A stretch of DNA of 36,466 nt from CAYWNA01 sp964459305 (GCA_964459305.1 CAYWNA010000124.1:1-36466); one strand, 5' to 3'. Shown: positions 1-8,696, numbered from the stretch's first letter. The notes: generated by a model not told the origin, from the letters alone. Program-made: numbers and translations.

Positions 1-1
1 A

Positions 2-3000
2 GTCCATGATATCGGCGAACACGATGGCACTCGGTACATCAGCATGGCTTACATCAGCGGGCCACCGCTGTCCGACTTGGTGGGCACACCGAAGCTTCGT
101 TCGGAACGTACGATTGCCAAACTGGTCCGCAAGATCGCGATGGGGTTGGCCGAGGCGCATTCGAAAGGCATCCTTCATCGGGACATGAAGCCCGGCAATA
201 TCCTGTTGGATCAGCGAAACGAGCCCATCATCACAGACTTTGGCCTGGCGCGACGGATGGAGCGGAACGTCGAAGATTACATGACCCAGGAGGGGATGGT
301 GTTGGGAACGCCGGCCTACATGTCGCCGGAGCAGATCGCGGGTGATCCCAAGCGAATCGGGCCGGCCTGCGACGTCTACGGCCTGGGCGTCGTCCTGTAC
401 CAGATGCTGACCGGCCAACTCCCGCACAAGGGCACATTTACGGCCGTGGTCAGTCAGATCGTCCAGGGCAAACGCACACCACCGTCCGAGCTGCGACCGG
501 GACTGGACAAACACCTGGAACTCATTTGCCAGAAAATGTTGGCCAGTTCCCTGGAAGATCGGTATTCATCTGCCGACGAGGTTGTGGCGGCGCTTGGCGA
601 GTACCTGGGCCGAACCTCGACAGAGGCAAATCCTGCCGCTCCGCAAGCCAGCCATACGCATTCCAAACTGGAAAAGCACAAGCAGCAAGCCATCGAACTG
701 CTGAAGAAGGGCGATTTCAACCAGGCAGCGGGACGTCTCGAAAACCTAGCGGGGGTCGAATACGCCGGTGCAGCGCCGTACGTGGCTTGGGCCCAACAGG
801 AGCTGACTCGGCTGAAAGAAATGCCGAAAGAGGTGCGCGACAAGGGTCCGTCGCTGGTGGCCGAGGCGATCGAGTCGCTGGCCGGCCAGGATTACGCCAA
901 GACAATCCAGCTTCTGGAAAGCGTTCCGGAAGAGTACCGCTCGCCGGAAGCCACGCAACTGCTCGATCGGGCGTCGAAGCTGAAAGAGGAAACGGACCAG
1001 CTGAACGAGAGGATGACGCAGGCCGTGCGCGATCGCCAGTATGATGGGTTGCGCGAAAACGTCCTGGAGCGTCTTCTGGAGATCGAACCTGGCAATCTGA
1101 TGGCGCGCGACATCTTCGAAAGGCTGGGGACGTACGGACCCGGTGAGCCGTTGAAGTTCGGCAAGGACGGAATGCTCTTGCCCGCTGACGGCCAACCGGC
1201 GCGGCCGGACCACCGAGGCCGTCCGCTGTACCAGCCCTCGACCAGAGGCACTGCGCGGCGTCGAAAGGCAAGCGGCGACGCCGAACCCACACCCGAGCCG
1301 GGTGCTTCTGCGCCGGGACGAGCCTTTTCGATCCCCCAGGTCCCGATTCTGCCGCTGGTGATCGCCGTGGGCATCCTCGGCTTCGTGATTCTTGGCATCG
1401 TGTTTCTATTGCGCGATGGCCGGCAGACGGTCAAGATCGAAATCGACCAGACGCTGGTAAATGAGACGAACGTGACCGTGTGGCTGGATGGAAGGGAAAT
1501 GGAAATATCGGGGCTGGGCGAGACGATCAAATTGAAGCCGGGCGAACACGGCTACGAAATCCGCCGCGGCGACGAAATCATCGCCGCCCGCACATTCACA
1601 GTCCTCAAAGGCGAGAGCCCCGCATTGCGGATCAGCGTGGAAGACGACCTAGCCGCAGCCCCAGCGAAACCGACCACGCCTCCGGCAAAGATCGCTCAGG
1701 CTCCGCCGGGCGAAAAAGCCGCTTCAAAGGCAACCTCGCCCCGACCTCCCTACAAACCAAAGAAAACGTCCGTGGGCCAAATGGCTCGGAAACCCGGTTC
1801 CACCGAAGACGTCCCGCGCGGCAAAGCAACTGCGCCGCGCAAACCTCCCACACCAAGGTCAACGCCCGCGGCCCACACGGCATGGAAACCCGGACCCGCC
1901 GAAAACGTCCTGCGCGGCCTTGTCCCTCGTCCAGCCACACTGCCCGGCATTGGCCGTTGGCAGGTGGAGACCGTTGTTCCGCGCGGGCATATCAACTCAC
2001 TTGATTGGAGTCCCGACGGAAGTCAAATTGCTTGCGGCACGCAAGTGGGGAACGTGCGGATCTGCGATGCAAAGACGTTACAGCTTGTCGCGCTGATGCG
2101 TGGCCATCCAAAAGGCGTCAATTGCGTAGCCTGGAGCCCGGGCGGCCAGCGTTTGGCTTCGACAGGTGCGGGGGACGGGACAATCCGGCTTTGGCAATCC
2201 GATGGTACGCCAGGCCCAGTCATTGAAGGACATAGCGGTGGCGTCTATTCCGTGGCCTGGAGCCCGGACGGCCGGCGCCTCGCTTCTGGTGGCTGGGACA
2301 AGGTAGTTCGCCTGTGGAATGCCGATGGCACGCCAGGGCCCGTTTTGGAGGGGCATAAAGGAACGGTAGATTCTGTGGCGTGGAGTCCCGACGGCCGCTT
2401 GCTGGCTTCGGGAAGCAAAGACAAGACGATACGGCTGTGGGAAGCCGACGGCACACCAGGGTTGGTGCTCGAAGGGCATGCCGACGGAGTCGAATCCGTG
2501 GCGTGGCATCCCGATGGTCAACGACTCGTTTCTGGCAGCTACGACAAGACGGTGCGATTGTGGCAGGTCGACGGCACGCCAGGGCTGGTGCTCGAAGGGC
2601 ACACCGACACGGTCTTCTGCGTGGCTTGGAATCCCGACGGTGAACAACTCGCTACGGGGAGTCAGGACGGGACCGCGCGGCTGTGGCAGGCGGACGGAAC
2701 TCCCGCACCCATCCTTGAATACCATTACGGGCCGATTCTATCTGTGACCTGGAGTCCCGATGGTCAGTGGCTCGCGTCCGGGGGTCTGGGAAAAGCAATT
2801 CTCCTTTGGAAAAACGACGGCACGCCGGGGCCGGTGTTAAAAGGACATCGGGGGGGAGCCAAATCTGTGGCTTGGAGCCCCGATGGTCAGAGCTTGGCAT
2901 CTTCTTCCGGAGCCGAGGACAGGACGGTTCGGCTGTGGCGCGCTGACGGCATGCCAGGCCCGGTTCTGGAAGGGCACCCAGGAGGAGTCAATTGTGTCGC

Positions 3001-4126
3001 TTGGAGTCGCGACGGCCGGTGGCTTGCTTCCGGTGGTAGCAGGACCGTACGGCTGTGGGAAGCCAACGGCACATCGGGGTCGGTGCTCGAAGGGCATACC
3101 GTGGGAGGAGTCCAATCCGTGGCGTGGAGTCCCGCCGGCCGGTGGCTGGCTTCGGGAAGTGGTGACGAGACGGTACGGCTGTGGGAAGCCGACGGCACGC
3201 CTGGGTTGGTGCTCGAAGGGCATACCGCCAGAGTCCAGTCAGTGGCGTGGAATCCGGACGGCCGCGGGCTGGCTTCGGGGAGTTACGACAAGACGGTACG
3301 GCTATGGGCAGCCGACGGCACGCCTGGGCTGGTGCTCGATGGGCATTCCGCCGGAGTCCGCTCCGTGGCGTGGAATCCCGATGGCAGCCAGCTTGCATCG
3401 GGAAGTGAGGATTGTACGGTTCGGCTTTGGAATCGCGACGGTACGCCCGGGCCGGTGCTCAGAGGGCATGGGCACAACGTACACTCAGTAGCTTGGAGAC
3501 CCGACGGCGAACGACTCGCTTCGGCCAGCTCGGACGAGACGGTGCGAGTATGGCGGACTGACGGTTCACTCGAATCAGTGCTCGAAGGGCATGACGCTGC
3601 AGTACTTTCTGTGGCATGGAGTCCCGACGGCGGGAAAGTCGTTTCTGCGGCAAATGACAATACTATCATTCTCTGGAGTTTCAGCGTGGGTGAGCCTCAG
3701 TGGCGCGCACTTATGCTGCCAGACGGCCAATCCGTCACTTTCAGTGCCGCTGGCGAACTCCTGCATGGTGAACCGGAAGTTGTCGAAGAGGAACTCACCT
3801 ACCTCATCGAAAAGCCATCCGGCGCGCTCGATCTGCTCAAACCATCGGAGTTCCTAAAACGCGTCGCGGCGGTACCGGCACTAGCCGTTGCCCCGTTCAC
3901 GGCCGCACAAGCGAAGGAGCACCAACAGCGTTGGGCCAAGCATCTGGGCGTGCCCGTGGTGGAATCGAACTCGATCGGGATGAAAATGGCACTGATCCCG
4001 CCCGGCGAGTTCCTGATGGGCAGCACCGAGGAGGAAATCGCAGAATCATTGAGGCAAGCAGAGGAAGAGAAGGGGACGCTTACGAAAGGCTTGGCAAAAA
4101 TATCTCGGCCAAGGCCCACAACATAA
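2..4126 (+). CDS. Receptor-like Ser/Thr protein kinase with 14 WD40 repeats (5' end outside window, 3' end cut by frameshift)
   Basis: The reading frame is open from base 2, so the gene starts upstream and the kinase N-lobe is not visible. Counting from the ATG at 44: catalytic loop HRDMKPGN near residue 45, DFGLAR near 66 and a SPEQ activation-segment end near 96, so the visible lobe has the residues of an active Hanks-type kinase. Residues about 205-330 are helical and TPR-like (KKGDFNQAAGRLENL). One membrane span follows at about 435-460, then a small PEGA-like beta domain (465-540), a Pro/Thr-rich linker, 14 WD40 repeats (649-1216) and the start of an FGE-sulfatase domain (SIGMKMALIPPGEFLMGST). 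The single span predicts a cytoplasmic kinase and an extracytoplasmic sensor. The last residues (GLAKISRPRPTT) do not fit the FGE family. Its continuation is in the next frame from about 4083, so the TAA at 4124-4126 is probably a frameshift artefact or lesion. Confidence 0.9.
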   Translation, partial: VHDIGEHDGTRYISMAYISGPPLSDLVGTPKLRSERTIAKLVRKIAMGLAEAHSKGILHRDMKPGNILLDQRNEPIITDFGLARRMERNVEDYMTQEGMVLGTPAYMSPEQIAGDPKRIGPACDVYGLGVVLYQMLTGQLPHKGTFTAVVSQIVQGKRTPPSELRPGLDKHLELICQKMLASSLEDRYSSADEVVAALGEYLGRTSTEANPAAPQASHTHSKLEKHKQQAIELLKKGDFNQAAGRLENLAGVEYAGAAPYVAWAQQELTRLKEMPKEVRDKGPSLVAEAIESLAGQDYAKTIQLLESVPEEYRSPEATQLLDRASKLKEETDQLNERMTQAVRDRQYDGLRENVLERLLEIEPGNLMARDIFERLGTYGPGEPLKFGKDGMLLPADGQPARPDHRGRPLYQPSTRGTARRRKASGDAEPTPEPGASAPGRAFSIPQVPILPLVIAVGILGFVILGIVFLLRDGRQTVKIEIDQTLVNETNVTVWLDGREMEISGLGETIKLKPGEHGYEIRRGDEIIAARTFTVLKGESPALRISVEDDLAAAPAKPTTPPAKIAQAPPGEKAASKATSPRPPYKPKKTSVGQMARKPGSTEDVPRGKATAPRKPPTPRSTPAAHTAWKPGPAENVLRGLVPRPATLPGIGRWQVETVVPRGHINSLDWSPDGSQIACGTQVGNVRICDAKTLQLVALMRGHPKGVNCVAWSPGGQRLASTGAGDGTIRLWQSDGTPGPVIEGHSGGVYSVAWSPDGRRLASGGWDKVVRLWNADGTPGPVLEGHKGTVDSVAWSPDGRLLASGSKDKTIRLWEADGTPGLVLEGHADGVESVAWHPDGQRLVSGSYDKTVRLWQVDGTPGLVLEGHTDTVFCVAWNPDGEQLATGSQDGTARLWQADGTPAPILEYHYGPILSVTWSPDGQWLASGGLGKAILLWKNDGTPGPVLKGHRGGAKSVAWSPDGQSLASSSGAEDRTVRLWRADGMPGPVLEGHPGGVNCVAWSRDGRWLASGGSRTVRLWEANGTSGSVLEGHTVGGVQSVAWSPAGRWLASGSGDETVRLWEADGTPGLVLEGHTARVQSVAWNPDGRGLASGSYDKTVRLWAADGTPGLVLDGHSAGVRSVAWNPDGSQLASGSEDCTVRLWNRDGTPGPVLRGHGHNVHSVAWRPDGERLASASSDETVRVWRTDGSLESVLEGHDAAVLSVAWSPDGGKVVSAANDNTIILWSFSVGEPQWRALMLPDGQSVTFSAAGELLHGEPEVVEEELTYLIEKPSGALDLLKPSEFLKRVAAVPALAVAPFTAAQAKEHQQRWAKHLGVPVVESNSIGMKMALIPPGEFLMGSTEEEIAESLRQAEEEKGTLTKGLAKISRPRPTT
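1988..3680 (+). repeat. Fourteen tandem WD40-repeat units (two seven-bladed propellers)
   Basis: Fourteen in-frame units of about 120-129 bp encode a shared pattern: GH, four variable residues, SVAWSPDG, LASGS.D.TVRLW, then DGTPG.VLE. Units differ mainly in the loop after GH and around the D-x-TVRLW turn. The spacer DGTPG(P/L)VLEGH is almost invariant at protein level and highly similar at DNA level. Fourteen units would close two seven-bladed propellers. Units 1, 7 (YHYGPILSVTW) and 14 are the most divergent, and unit 7 lies at the expected propeller boundary. Such similarity suggests recent duplication or gene conversion. Confidence 0.9.
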
Positions 4127-4157
4127 AGTCAGAATCACCAATCCGTTTGGTATCGCC

Positions 4158-5618
4158 GTGCATGAAGTGACGGTCGGTCAGTTCAAGGCATTTGTACAGG
4201 CCACTGGCTACAAGACGGAGGCCGAAACGGATGGCGAAGGTGGCGAAGGGCGGATTGAGGGGCCGTGGCAGCAAAGACCGGAGTTCAACTGGATCAACCT
4301 GGGGATGGGGAAAGAGCAGACCGACGAGCACCCGGTTGTCAACGTAAGTTGGAATGACGCCGTTGCCTTCTGCAATTGGCTCAGCAACAAGGAAGGGAAG
4401 ACCTACAAGCTCCCAACGGAGGCCCAGTGGGAATACACGTGTAGGGCAGGGAGCACAACACGGTGGCACTTTGGCGACAACGAAGCGGAGTTGGAACAGT
4501 ACGCTTGGTATGTAAAGAATCACAGTGGACTCTCCAAGCCGGTAGGTGAGAAGCTACCGAACGGTTTCGGGGTGTTCGACATGTATGGCAACGTGGCGGA
4601 GCGGTGCTCGGACCGGATGTCTTCAGAATACTACGCTTCGTCCCCAGTGGATAATCCAGACGGCCCGCGCAGCGAAGGCGCGCGTGTCGCTCGGGGTGGG
4701 GCGTTCGGCAATCGGCCCTGGACTGTCTGTTCTTCGTTCCGTGCCGGTGGCGATCCGACGGGTCGCGGCCACGGCGGAGGTTTCCGCCCCGTACTACTCT
4801 TGAACGACTTGCCGGAAGACACCGGCGCCAAAACGACCGGTTCGACAAGACCACCGAGACCTGACGTGGCAGCAGAGCCTGCTGCCGCGGACGTCGCCCC
4901 TGACCGTCGCGCGGCGGAGTGGGCGCTGAGCATCGGGGGTCGCGTCCACGTCTTGCCCGCAGGCGAGACAAAACCAACGGAGATTGCGTCGATCGACGAT
5001 CTCCCAACGGAAGGGTTTGCGACCAAGAATATCAACTTGTCACGCAACGAGCGAGTCGACGATGGCGGTCTGAAGAATCTCGAAGGGAGTCAACTCCGGA
5101 CCCTTTCGATCGGTGGGACAGACGTTACGGATGCCGGGTTGGCGAGCATGAGGCGCATTCCAAGCCTGAGGCAATTGGATATCAGTGCCACCCGAGTAAC
5201 GGACGCGGGGCTTTCGCGCCTGGGAGGACTGATGGAGCTCGATCACCTTACACTCGCCGGCGCGGAAGGCATCCGCGGTGAAGGTCTCCGGCCCCTGGCT
5301 TCGTGCAAACATCTCGCCCTGCTCGCTGTCGGCCACAAACAGATGACGAGCGAGTTTGTGGAGTACCTGAAAGAACTTTCCCAGGTGCTGTGCCTCACCC
5401 TCCAAGGTACCGCAACAACGGATGCCGATTTGGAATTCCTGCGAGAGTTCAAGCATCTCGAAGGAATCTACTACGACGAAGGATCCGCCAGAGTCAGCGA
5501 AGCTGCCGTCGAAGCCCTCAAGGCCGCGCTTCCCGCATGCCAAATCGAAGCCACCGCGAGTCCAACGAATGCCGCACTAGACCATCTCCAGCGGCTGGAG
5601 AAGGAACAGAGCGAGTAG
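4158..5618 (+). CDS. Detached C-terminal part of the kinase: FGE-sulfatase (SUMF1-like) domain plus leucine-rich repeats
   Basis: Homology to the FGE family starts upstream of the GTG at 4158. Reading this frame from 4083 gives WQKYLGQGPQHKVRITNPFG running into HEVTVGQFKAFVQATGYKTE, the standard FGE continuation of the domain begun in the preceding ORF. FGE landmarks include VSWNDAVAFCNWLS, YKLPTEAQWEYTCRAG, FDMYGNVAE and VARGGAF. At the catalytic-cysteine region the sequence is GGAFGNRPWTVCSSFRAG. By eye only the second of the two SUMF1 cysteines could be present, so sulfatase activation is unlikely and a structural or ligand-binding role is more probable. After a linker come AEWALSIGG and several LRRs (VTDAGLASMRRIPSLRQLDI, VTDAGLSRLGG), a C-terminal module common in planctomycetes. 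It is probably not an independent gene: no good ribosome site precedes 4158. Confidence 0.85.
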   Translation: MHEVTVGQFKAFVQATGYKTEAETDGEGGEGRIEGPWQQRPEFNWINLGMGKEQTDEHPVVNVSWNDAVAFCNWLSNKEGKTYKLPTEAQWEYTCRAGSTTRWHFGDNEAELEQYAWYVKNHSGLSKPVGEKLPNGFGVFDMYGNVAERCSDRMSSEYYASSPVDNPDGPRSEGARVARGGAFGNRPWTVCSSFRAGGDPTGRGHGGGFRPVLLLNDLPEDTGAKTTGSTRPPRPDVAAEPAAADVAPDRRAAEWALSIGGRVHVLPAGETKPTEIASIDDLPTEGFATKNINLSRNERVDDGGLKNLEGSQLRTLSIGGTDVTDAGLASMRRIPSLRQLDISATRVTDAGLSRLGGLMELDHLTLAGAEGIRGEGLRPLASCKHLALLAVGHKQMTSEFVEYLKELSQVLCLTLQGTATTDADLEFLREFKHLEGIYYDEGSARVSEAAVEALKAALPACQIEATASPTNAALDHLQRLEKEQSE

Positions 5619-5942
5619 GCGCGTAGGGTGGGCCAAGCGGACCACACCGAAAGCGTTGACTTCAACAAGCGGCCTGCCATTCCGCAACGCTTGCGATCCC
5701 GAAAACGGAGCGCGGCCCACCAGAATCCGCCTACCATCCCGAACCGCGCGCATCCCGCGCTATCGGATCGGCGTCCTCAACATGCCGCGCGAGATGTGCG
5801 CTTCCCACGAACGATGCACGCTGCTGCCAACGCCACGCACATTCCGGTGGGCCTTCGCTCGGTGTTCGGCCGCTCAACGATGCGCGGGTATGGAACCGTC
5901 TTCCGTCCGGAACGGTGCGCGAGGAAATCCGCTCGGCCCACC
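5619..5942. other. Convergent intergenic region occupied by a repeat-bounded element
   Basis: About 320 bases lie between the stop of the FGE/LRR reading frame and the stop of the sulfatase. Short ORFs here on both strands show no recognisable domain, and I support no gene. Almost the whole interval is the inside of the inverted-repeat element described separately. Confidence 0.6.
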
Positions 5943-5946
5943 CTAC
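5623..5946. repeat. 324 bp element with inverted GTAGGGTGGGCC ends
   Basis: The left end GTAGGGTGGGCCAAGCGGA (5623-5641) is matched on the other strand by GTAGGGTGGGCCGAGCGGA (5928-5946), 18 of 19 bases. The same core bounds the element at 22518-22650. The interior has no transposase, so this is a non-autonomous, MITE- or REP-like dispersed repeat by inference. The right end overlaps the sulfatase stop codon: the TAG at 5945-5943 on the minus strand is part of the repeat. Confidence 0.7.
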
Positions 5947-7712
5947 CGTCGGACGACATCCGCTTGATGGATGCCTCGGCTCTTGTCAGCATGGGTCAGG
6001 ATGACTTCCAGCCGCGTGTCGCCTTTGTCGAGTTTGATATTCTCGAACAGGCATGACGATGCGCCAGCTTCGAGCAACAGTTTGTGCTGCCTATCGTCGA
6101 TCTTCAATACCGCCTCGCCGGGTTGATTGTCTGGAGCAAACCGGCAATGGACGTCGTACGCTCCGTCGTCGGCCGCGCAAAGCAGCCAGTGTCCGATCGA
6201 ATCGCGATGCCACGGCCGGCCGTGAGTGTGCCGCCAATCCTGACGAGTCAACACGGTCGGGTTCTCGTGAGGCGTGCCCACATGGATGCGAGGCGGCGCG
6301 TAGTTGTCGGGCCGGGTGCTGCCGACGTCGCGGAACCAGGCTTCGTACTCCTTTTTCATCTTGGCCACCACTTCCGGGTGCTGGTCGGCGACGTTGTTCA
6401 TCTCCAAGGGATCGGTGATCATGTTGAAGAGTTCGAATTTCGGTTCACCGGACAGACTCTGCCGGCCAAAGCCGCTTGGGTGAACCAGCTTCCATAGCTC
6501 GCCACGGGCAGCGAAGTTGTTATACAGCACCGGCTGATCGCCGCGGTGCGATTGGATGTAGATAGTACGCGGACGCCGTCTTACTTTGGCGCCCTTCAAT
6601 TCGAGCAGCATGCTGCGACCGTCCAGCTTCAAGCCTTCTGGCGCTTCGACGTCGCAAGCATCCAGCAGCGTGGGCAGCACATCGATGTGGGCGGAGGGAG
6701 TTGGACAGGTGAAACCGGCTTTCAGCTGCGCCGGCCAGTGGACAAAGAAGGGCGAACGGATGCCGCCTTCGTGCACGTGGGATTTGTTGCCCTTCATACC
6801 CGCCACGTAACGCCTGGCGTTGGGGCCGTTGTCGACCATGAAGATCACGATCGTATTCTCCGTAATCTCCAGCGAGTCGAGCTTGTCAAACACCCGCCCG
6901 ACGTTCTTGTCGACGTTTGTGATCATCGCAAAAATACGAGCCCGTTTGTCCGTGTCTGTCTTTTTCGGCAACGGGTGTCCTTTGTCTTGCGGGAATTGAT
7001 CGTTGCCAAGGTCCATCTGCTTGTACATCTCGTACTCGGCTTGCGGTACGTCGTGAAACGGACCGTGTGGGCAGTTGTCAGGAAGATAGACGAAGAATGG
7101 TTCACCCTCCTTGTGACATCCCTCGACGAAGGCGAGCGCATTGTCGTAGTACACGTCGGTGCAATAGCCTTCCATTTGTTCTTGTTCGCCGTTTCGGAAC
7201 AAAATGGGATCGGTGTACTTGCCCTCTCCGCCTGTCGGATCGGAGGGCTGGCCGATACCGCCGCCGCGATGCACCAGCGACACCTTGAATCCTTGGTCCA
7301 TAGGCCGCATGGGGTAGCAATCGCCCAAGTGCCATTTGCCGAAAATGCCGGTCGCGTAGCCGGCATCGTGCAGGATTTCGGCGATCGTGACTTCCTCCGG
7401 ATCCATCATGGCGCGGCCGATGTAGGTGTCGATGCAACGGGTGCGGTAGTTGTATCGCCCTGTCATCAAACAAGCCCGCGTCGGCGCGCACACCGGGCTG
7501 ACATAGAAGTTTGTCATACACGCACTACGGCTCGCCATGGCATCGATGTTGGGCGTCTTGATCACCGGGTTGCCGGTTGCACCCAGATCGCCGTACCCCT
7601 GGTCGTCGGTCATGATCAACACAATGTTCGGACGCACGGCATCTGCCGCTTGGCCGATTCCGGCGCACAAGACGATAAGAACGAAAGCAAGATATCGCGG
7701 TTGCCGTTGCAT
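5943..7712 (-). CDS. Secreted type I sulfatase (arylsulfatase-like)
   Basis: This 589-residue protein hydrolyses sulfate esters, most likely on sulfated polysaccharides, outside the cytoplasm. It has a signal peptide (residues 1-22, ending GQAAD). The metal-binding start of the fold is VLIMTDDQGYGD (Asp36-Asp37). The formylglycine motif is CAPTRACLMTGR, with Cys75 as the residue to be oxidised; it has Thr where many sulfatases have Ser. GKWHLG and the GNKSHVHEGGIRSPFF block also fit the alkaline-phosphatase-like fold. The last hundred residues match the beta-sandwich tail usual in planctomycete arylsulfatases. The start is supported by AGGAG at 7719-7723, six bases before the ATG. A Cys-type sulfatase needs a formylglycine-generating enzyme; the FGE-like domain next door seems to lack the catalytic pair, so the activator is probably elsewhere. 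The stop codon lies in a repeat end. The substrate cannot be told from sequence. Confidence 0.95.
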   Translation of the reverse strand: MQRQPRYLAFVLIVLCAGIGQAADAVRPNIVLIMTDDQGYGDLGATGNPVIKTPNIDAMASRSACMTNFYVSPVCAPTRACLMTGRYNYRTRCIDTYIGRAMMDPEEVTIAEILHDAGYATGIFGKWHLGDCYPMRPMDQGFKVSLVHRGGGIGQPSDPTGGEGKYTDPILFRNGEQEQMEGYCTDVYYDNALAFVEGCHKEGEPFFVYLPDNCPHGPFHDVPQAEYEMYKQMDLGNDQFPQDKGHPLPKKTDTDKRARIFAMITNVDKNVGRVFDKLDSLEITENTIVIFMVDNGPNARRYVAGMKGNKSHVHEGGIRSPFFVHWPAQLKAGFTCPTPSAHIDVLPTLLDACDVEAPEGLKLDGRSMLLELKGAKVRRRPRTIYIQSHRGDQPVLYNNFAARGELWKLVHPSGFGRQSLSGEPKFELFNMITDPLEMNNVADQHPEVVAKMKKEYEAWFRDVGSTRPDNYAPPRIHVGTPHENPTVLTRQDWRHTHGRPWHRDSIGHWLLCAADDGAYDVHCRFAPDNQPGEAVLKIDDRQHKLLLEAGASSCLFENIKLDKGDTRLEVILTHADKSRGIHQADVVRR

Positions 7713-7730
7713 GGATTGCTCCTGCGAGAG

Positions 7731-7757
7731 TCAAAGAGTCCCAAAGTCAAAGAGTCG
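7731..7757. repeat. Short direct repeat TCAAAGAGTC upstream of the sulfatase
   Basis: TCAAAGAGTC occurs at 7731-7740 and again at 7748-7757, with a partial AAAGTC copy between them, just upstream of the sulfatase ribosome site. It could be a simple-sequence expansion or an operator-like direct repeat; nothing else in the sequence decides this. Confidence 0.35.
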
Positions 7758-7989
7758 AAAGGAAACGAATCGGCGTCCTTTCAACATCACAACTGCCGTA
7801 CGTAGAAGATCGCATGTCACAAGACGGTCCGCAACCGTCCTGCCGTTGAAAAGCAGCGGGCATCCTTCTCCACATGTTCTCGCCCGGCGGTTCGTCATCT
7901 GGCTTTCCACATACCGCGGGGTTGTCTCGTCTTGGACCAGCGGAGTATGATTGAGTTATTCAGACCCAAGGAATAATTAGGAGTGCGAG

Positions 7990-8658
7990 GTGGCAGACAT
8001 GTCGTCGGTCATCCAGGTAACGTCGGTCAACTATCCGGAATCGGACGGACGGCCTATGGGCGAAACGGACGAACACCGGGACGAAATGGTCCGCGAAATA
8101 GAACTGCTGCGGCGGTACTTCGCGGGCCAATGCGTTTACGTGTCGGGAGACTTGCTCGTGTATTACGAGCAGGGCAATCCGAAGAAATTCGTGGTACCGG
8201 ATGTCTTTGTGGTCAAAGATCTGGAACCAAAGAAGCGGCGGACCTACAAGCTGTGGATCGAGCGAAAGGCTCCCGACGTAATCTTCGAGGTCACGTCGCG
8301 CAAAACGAAGAAGAAGGATACGTGCACCAAACCTGCCCTTTACTGTCGCTTGGGAGTGAAGGAGTATTTCCTGTTCGACCCAACGGAAGACTACCTGGAT
8401 CCGCCGCTGCAAGGCCATCGACTGGTGGGCGACCAGTTCGTGGAGATCGCACCCGATTCGCAGGGGGCGATTGTGAGCGAGGAATTGGGGCTGCGCATGC
8501 AGGCGGAACGAGGACAATTGGTGTTCTATCGCTTGGATACCGGCGAACGACTGCTCACCGCGGAGGAAGCGTGGCGAGCCGAGGCGGAAGCGCGGCAGAC
8601 AGCGGAAGCAGAAGTGGCTCGCCTGCGTGAAGAATTGCGACGCAGAAGCACCTCGTAA
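7990..8658 (+). CDS. Uma2 family (DUF820) PD-(D/E)xK nuclease-like protein
   Basis: This 222-residue protein matches the Uma2/DUF820 pattern: VVPDVFVV (the PD of the nuclease core, near residue 74), DVIFEVTSRKT (the acidic strand) and TKPALYCRLGVKEYFLFDP (the K..Y...GV.EY..vDp signature). The family has a restriction-endonuclease fold; its cellular role is poorly known, and it is often multi-copy in planctomycetes and cyanobacteria. The last 45 residues (TAEEAWRAEAEARQTAEAEVARLREEL) form a charged coiled coil, a frequent Uma2 tail. The start is a GTG at 7990 with AGGAG at 7979-7983, six bases upstream; an ATG three codons later is the alternative. It stands alone, divergent from the sulfatase and convergent with the SAM hydrolase gene, so context gives no hint of function. 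Confidence 0.85.
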   Translation: MADMSSVIQVTSVNYPESDGRPMGETDEHRDEMVREIELLRRYFAGQCVYVSGDLLVYYEQGNPKKFVVPDVFVVKDLEPKKRRTYKLWIERKAPDVIFEVTSRKTKKKDTCTKPALYCRLGVKEYFLFDPTEDYLDPPLQGHRLVGDQFVEIAPDSQGAIVSEELGLRMQAERGQLVFYRLDTGERLLTAEEAWRAEAEARQTAEAEVARLREELRRRSTS

Positions 8659-8696
8659 CCACTTGCCAAGCGACTGCCCCATTCTCGGCAAACGCG

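Noticed and set aside
1988..3680. Regular direct repeats that could suggest a CRISPR-like array
   Set aside because: The period is about 123 bp, in frame, and encodes WD40 blades; there are no short repeats with unique spacers.
4124..5618. Selenocysteine or stop-codon readthrough as the link between the two kinase fragments
   Set aside because: The stop is TAA, not TGA, and the continuation is in a different frame, so a frameshift and not recoding of a stop is needed.
6546..7805. A 419-codon plus-strand ORF opposite the sulfatase
   Set aside because: It is fully antisense to a gene with clear sulfatase motifs and shows no domain; long antisense frames are expected in GC-rich DNA.
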